DNA of 8,716 bases from Bacteroidales bacterium (GTDB taxonomy: Bacteria > Bacteroidota > Bacteroidia > Bacteroidales > UBA932), in contig JAGAAD010000089.1 of the NCBI GenBank assembly GCA_017615445.1, positions 1-8,716 of the forward strand. The letters are read 5' to 3'. Of the stretch, positions 7,705 to 8,716 are shown piece by piece. The translations under genes were made by a program, and so were the position numbers. Below the pieces are notes generated by a model, which ran no database searches, had not been told where the DNA came from, and saw only the letters and a list, made by a program, of their open reading frames with translations. Each line of letters starts with the position of its first letter. Positions within the stretch are counted from its first letter, which is position 1.

Positions 7705-7745
7705 ATCAAAATGATGTATCTGATTCAGGGTACATCGTTTTTGAT
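7705..7745 (-). terminator. Probable intrinsic terminator downstream of plsX-acpP
   Basis: Arms ATCAAAATGATGTA (7705-7718) and TACATCGTTTTTGAT (7731-7745) pair over 14 positions with one G-T pair and one bulged T, around a 12-nt loop. On the minus strand the descending arm ends in ATTTTGAT, giving a short U tract. The hairpin begins about 40 nt after the acpP stop. Nearly symmetric, it could terminate in either direction, but only minus-strand genes flank it. Confidence 0.6.
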
Positions 7746-7762
7746 AATCAACTGATTATCAA
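7741..7762. promoter_or_regulatory. Perfect inverted repeat TTGATAATCA-AC-TGATTATCAA
   Basis: Two perfect 10-bp arms are separated by 2 nt. The short spacer favours a dimeric protein-binding site over an RNA hairpin, since a 2-nt loop folds poorly. It lies 23 nt after the acpP stop and about 160 nt upstream of asd, and shares 5 nt with the adjacent terminator-like hairpin. No regulator can be named. Confidence 0.5.
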
Positions 7763-7785
7763 TATGTTATAAAACACGCCTAATA

Positions 7786-8022
7786 CTATTCGTGTGCTTC
7801 GAGGAAAGCGACGACGTCGCCGACGGTCTTGAAACCGGCAAGAGTCTCGTCCGGGACGACGATACCGTATTCGTCTTCGATCTTCATCAAGAGTTGAAGG
7901 ATGTCGAGAGAATCGGCGCCGAGGTCTTTCTGGATGAGGGAGTCGGGGGTTATTTTGGCAGGGTCGGCGATGCGGAGCTGCTTCGCCAGAATGGCCTGCA
8001 CTTTTTCGAACATAGTTTCCAT
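7786..8022 (-). CDS. acpP: Acyl carrier protein
   Basis: This 78-aa acidic protein is an acyl carrier protein. The phosphopantetheine attachment site is DLGADSLD with Ser38, followed by the recognition helix LQLLMKIEDEYGI and the closing segment TVGDVVAFLEAHE. It carries growing acyl chains in type II fatty-acid synthesis. ATG 8022 is preferred: it leaves a single base after the plsX stop and yields the normal ACP length, while the ATG at 8064 would add 14 non-ACP residues overlapping plsX. ATG 8013 (MFEKV) is a possible alternative start. The tight junction with plsX suggests translational coupling. A hairpin follows the stop. Confidence 0.93.
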   Translation of the reverse strand: METMFEKVQAILAKQLRIADPAKITPDSLIQKDLGADSLDILQLLMKIEDEYGIVVPDETLAGFKTVGDVVAFLEAHE

Positions 8023-8023
8023 G

Positions 8024-8716
8024 TTATTCTTCGTAGTGTGAGTATTTTGCAAGTTCTGTTTCAATGCGCGGACCGATAGAGCCGGTTTCCATGCGGTAGG
8101 CCTGCTCGATGCACTTCTCGATGGCGCGGGCTTTCGAGCTGCCGTGGCCTTTGACCACGACCTTGGAGGTGCCGATGAGGACGCTTCCGCCGTAGTTCTG
8201 GTAGTCCATGAAAGCCTTCATGTCCGCGAACATCTTCTTCATGAAGAGCGCGCCGATTTTGTAGATGGTGCGGGAGAAGATGCTCTTCTTGAGTTTTTTC
8301 AGGAGCTCGAGGGCAGTGCCTTCGGTGGTTTTGACCAGCACGTTTCCGGAGAAACCGTCGCAGACCACGAGGTCGTACTTCCCGGACAGGAGGTCGCGGC
8401 TTTCCATATTACCGACGAAATTGAGATTCTCCGTCTCCTGCAGGAGCTTGTAGGTTTCCTGGCGGAGGGCGTCGCCTTTTTCGGCTTCGACTCCCACGTT
8501 CAGCAGAGCCACGCGCGGGTTCTTGACTCCATAGACTGTCTCCATGTAGATAGAGCCCATCACGGCGAACTGCCTGAGCATGTCCGGCTGGACTTCCACG
8601 TTCGCGCCGCTGTCGCAGATTCCCACGACTCCGCCGTCCATGGTGGGCAGCACGGGGCAGAAGGCCGGGCGGATGACGCCGGACAGGCGGCCGACGCGCA
8701 CCAGCGCACCGGTGAC
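8024..8716 (-). CDS. plsX: Phosphate acyltransferase PlsX, 5' end outside the window
   Basis: PlsX converts acyl-ACP to acyl phosphate for the PlsY step of phosphatidic acid synthesis, working peripherally at the membrane. The frame is open to the right edge, so the 230 visible codons are the C-terminal two thirds of a protein usually 310-340 aa long; the GTG at 8701 is internal. Family features include VTGALVRVGRLSGVIRPAF at the edge (matching the family's STGAxL region), CDSGANVEVQPDMLRQFA, GSIYMETVYGVKNPRVALLNVG, YDLVVCDGFSGNVLVKTTEG and GGSVLIGTSKVVVKGHGSS. It ends YSHYEE one base before acpP, pairing the acyl-transfer enzyme directly with its acyl-ACP substrate carrier. Confidence 0.95.
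   Translation of the reverse strand, partial: VTGALVRVGRLSGVIRPAFCPVLPTMDGGVVGICDSGANVEVQPDMLRQFAVMGSIYMETVYGVKNPRVALLNVGVEAEKGDALRQETYKLLQETENLNFVGNMESRDLLSGKYDLVVCDGFSGNVLVKTTEGTALELLKKLKKSIFSRTIYKIGALFMKKMFADMKAFMDYQNYGGSVLIGTSKVVVKGHGSSKARAIEKCIEQAYRMETGSIGPRIETELAKYSHYEE

Noticed and set aside
8023..8064. Upstream ATG extending acpP by 14 residues
   Set aside because: The extension lies inside the end of plsX and reads as low-complexity Asn/Thr sequence not found in acyl carrier proteins.

Overview
The window looks like chromosomal DNA from a moderately GC-rich member of the Bacteroidota, probably Bacteroidales. The reasons are protein style (a short CstA, an M23 lipoprotein ending in a GPHLDF motif, a TGS-type nucleoside kinase), the near absence of Shine-Dalgarno sequences, and TAnnTTTG boxes of the Bacteroidota sigma factor just upstream of several genes. 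Taxonomy is inferred from protein character only. The window is densely coding: eight protein genes, no RNA genes, no insertion sequence and no CRISPR array.

Layout. (1) Positions 1-1877, minus strand: a lipoprotein M23 peptidase followed 6 nt later by trmO, a tRNA methyltransferase gene that runs off the left edge. (2) A 71-nt divergent spacer. (3) Positions 1949-6592, plus strand: a compact three-gene cluster of a TGS/ThrRS-like/uridine-kinase fusion, a DUF1846 protein and the transporter cstA, with gaps of 9 and 3 nt. (4) Positions 6573-8716, minus strand: plsX (5' end outside the window) and acpP, 1 nt apart, then a 205-nt AT-rich spacer with two overlapping inverted repeats, then asd. 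The 3' end of asd overlaps that of cstA by 20 nt, convergently.

Function. The right-hand genes are housekeeping: plsX and acpP belong to fatty-acid and phospholipid synthesis, and asd to the aspartate-family amino acid and diaminopimelate pathway. The M23 lipoprotein probably acts on cell-wall peptidoglycan, and TrmO modifies tRNA. The plus-strand cluster pairs a nucleotide-binding fusion protein and a conserved protein of unknown function with a pyruvate/peptide-type carbon-starvation transporter. How these three work together cannot be read from the sequence.

The most unusual feature is inside trmO. An approximately 80-nt compound palindromic repeat (361-440) sits in-frame in the coding sequence, immediately before the invariant TVRPPRLGGN motif, and adds about 28 residues without breaking the reading frame. 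This resembles, in behaviour though not demonstrably in ancestry, the protein-coding palindromic elements known from Rickettsia.
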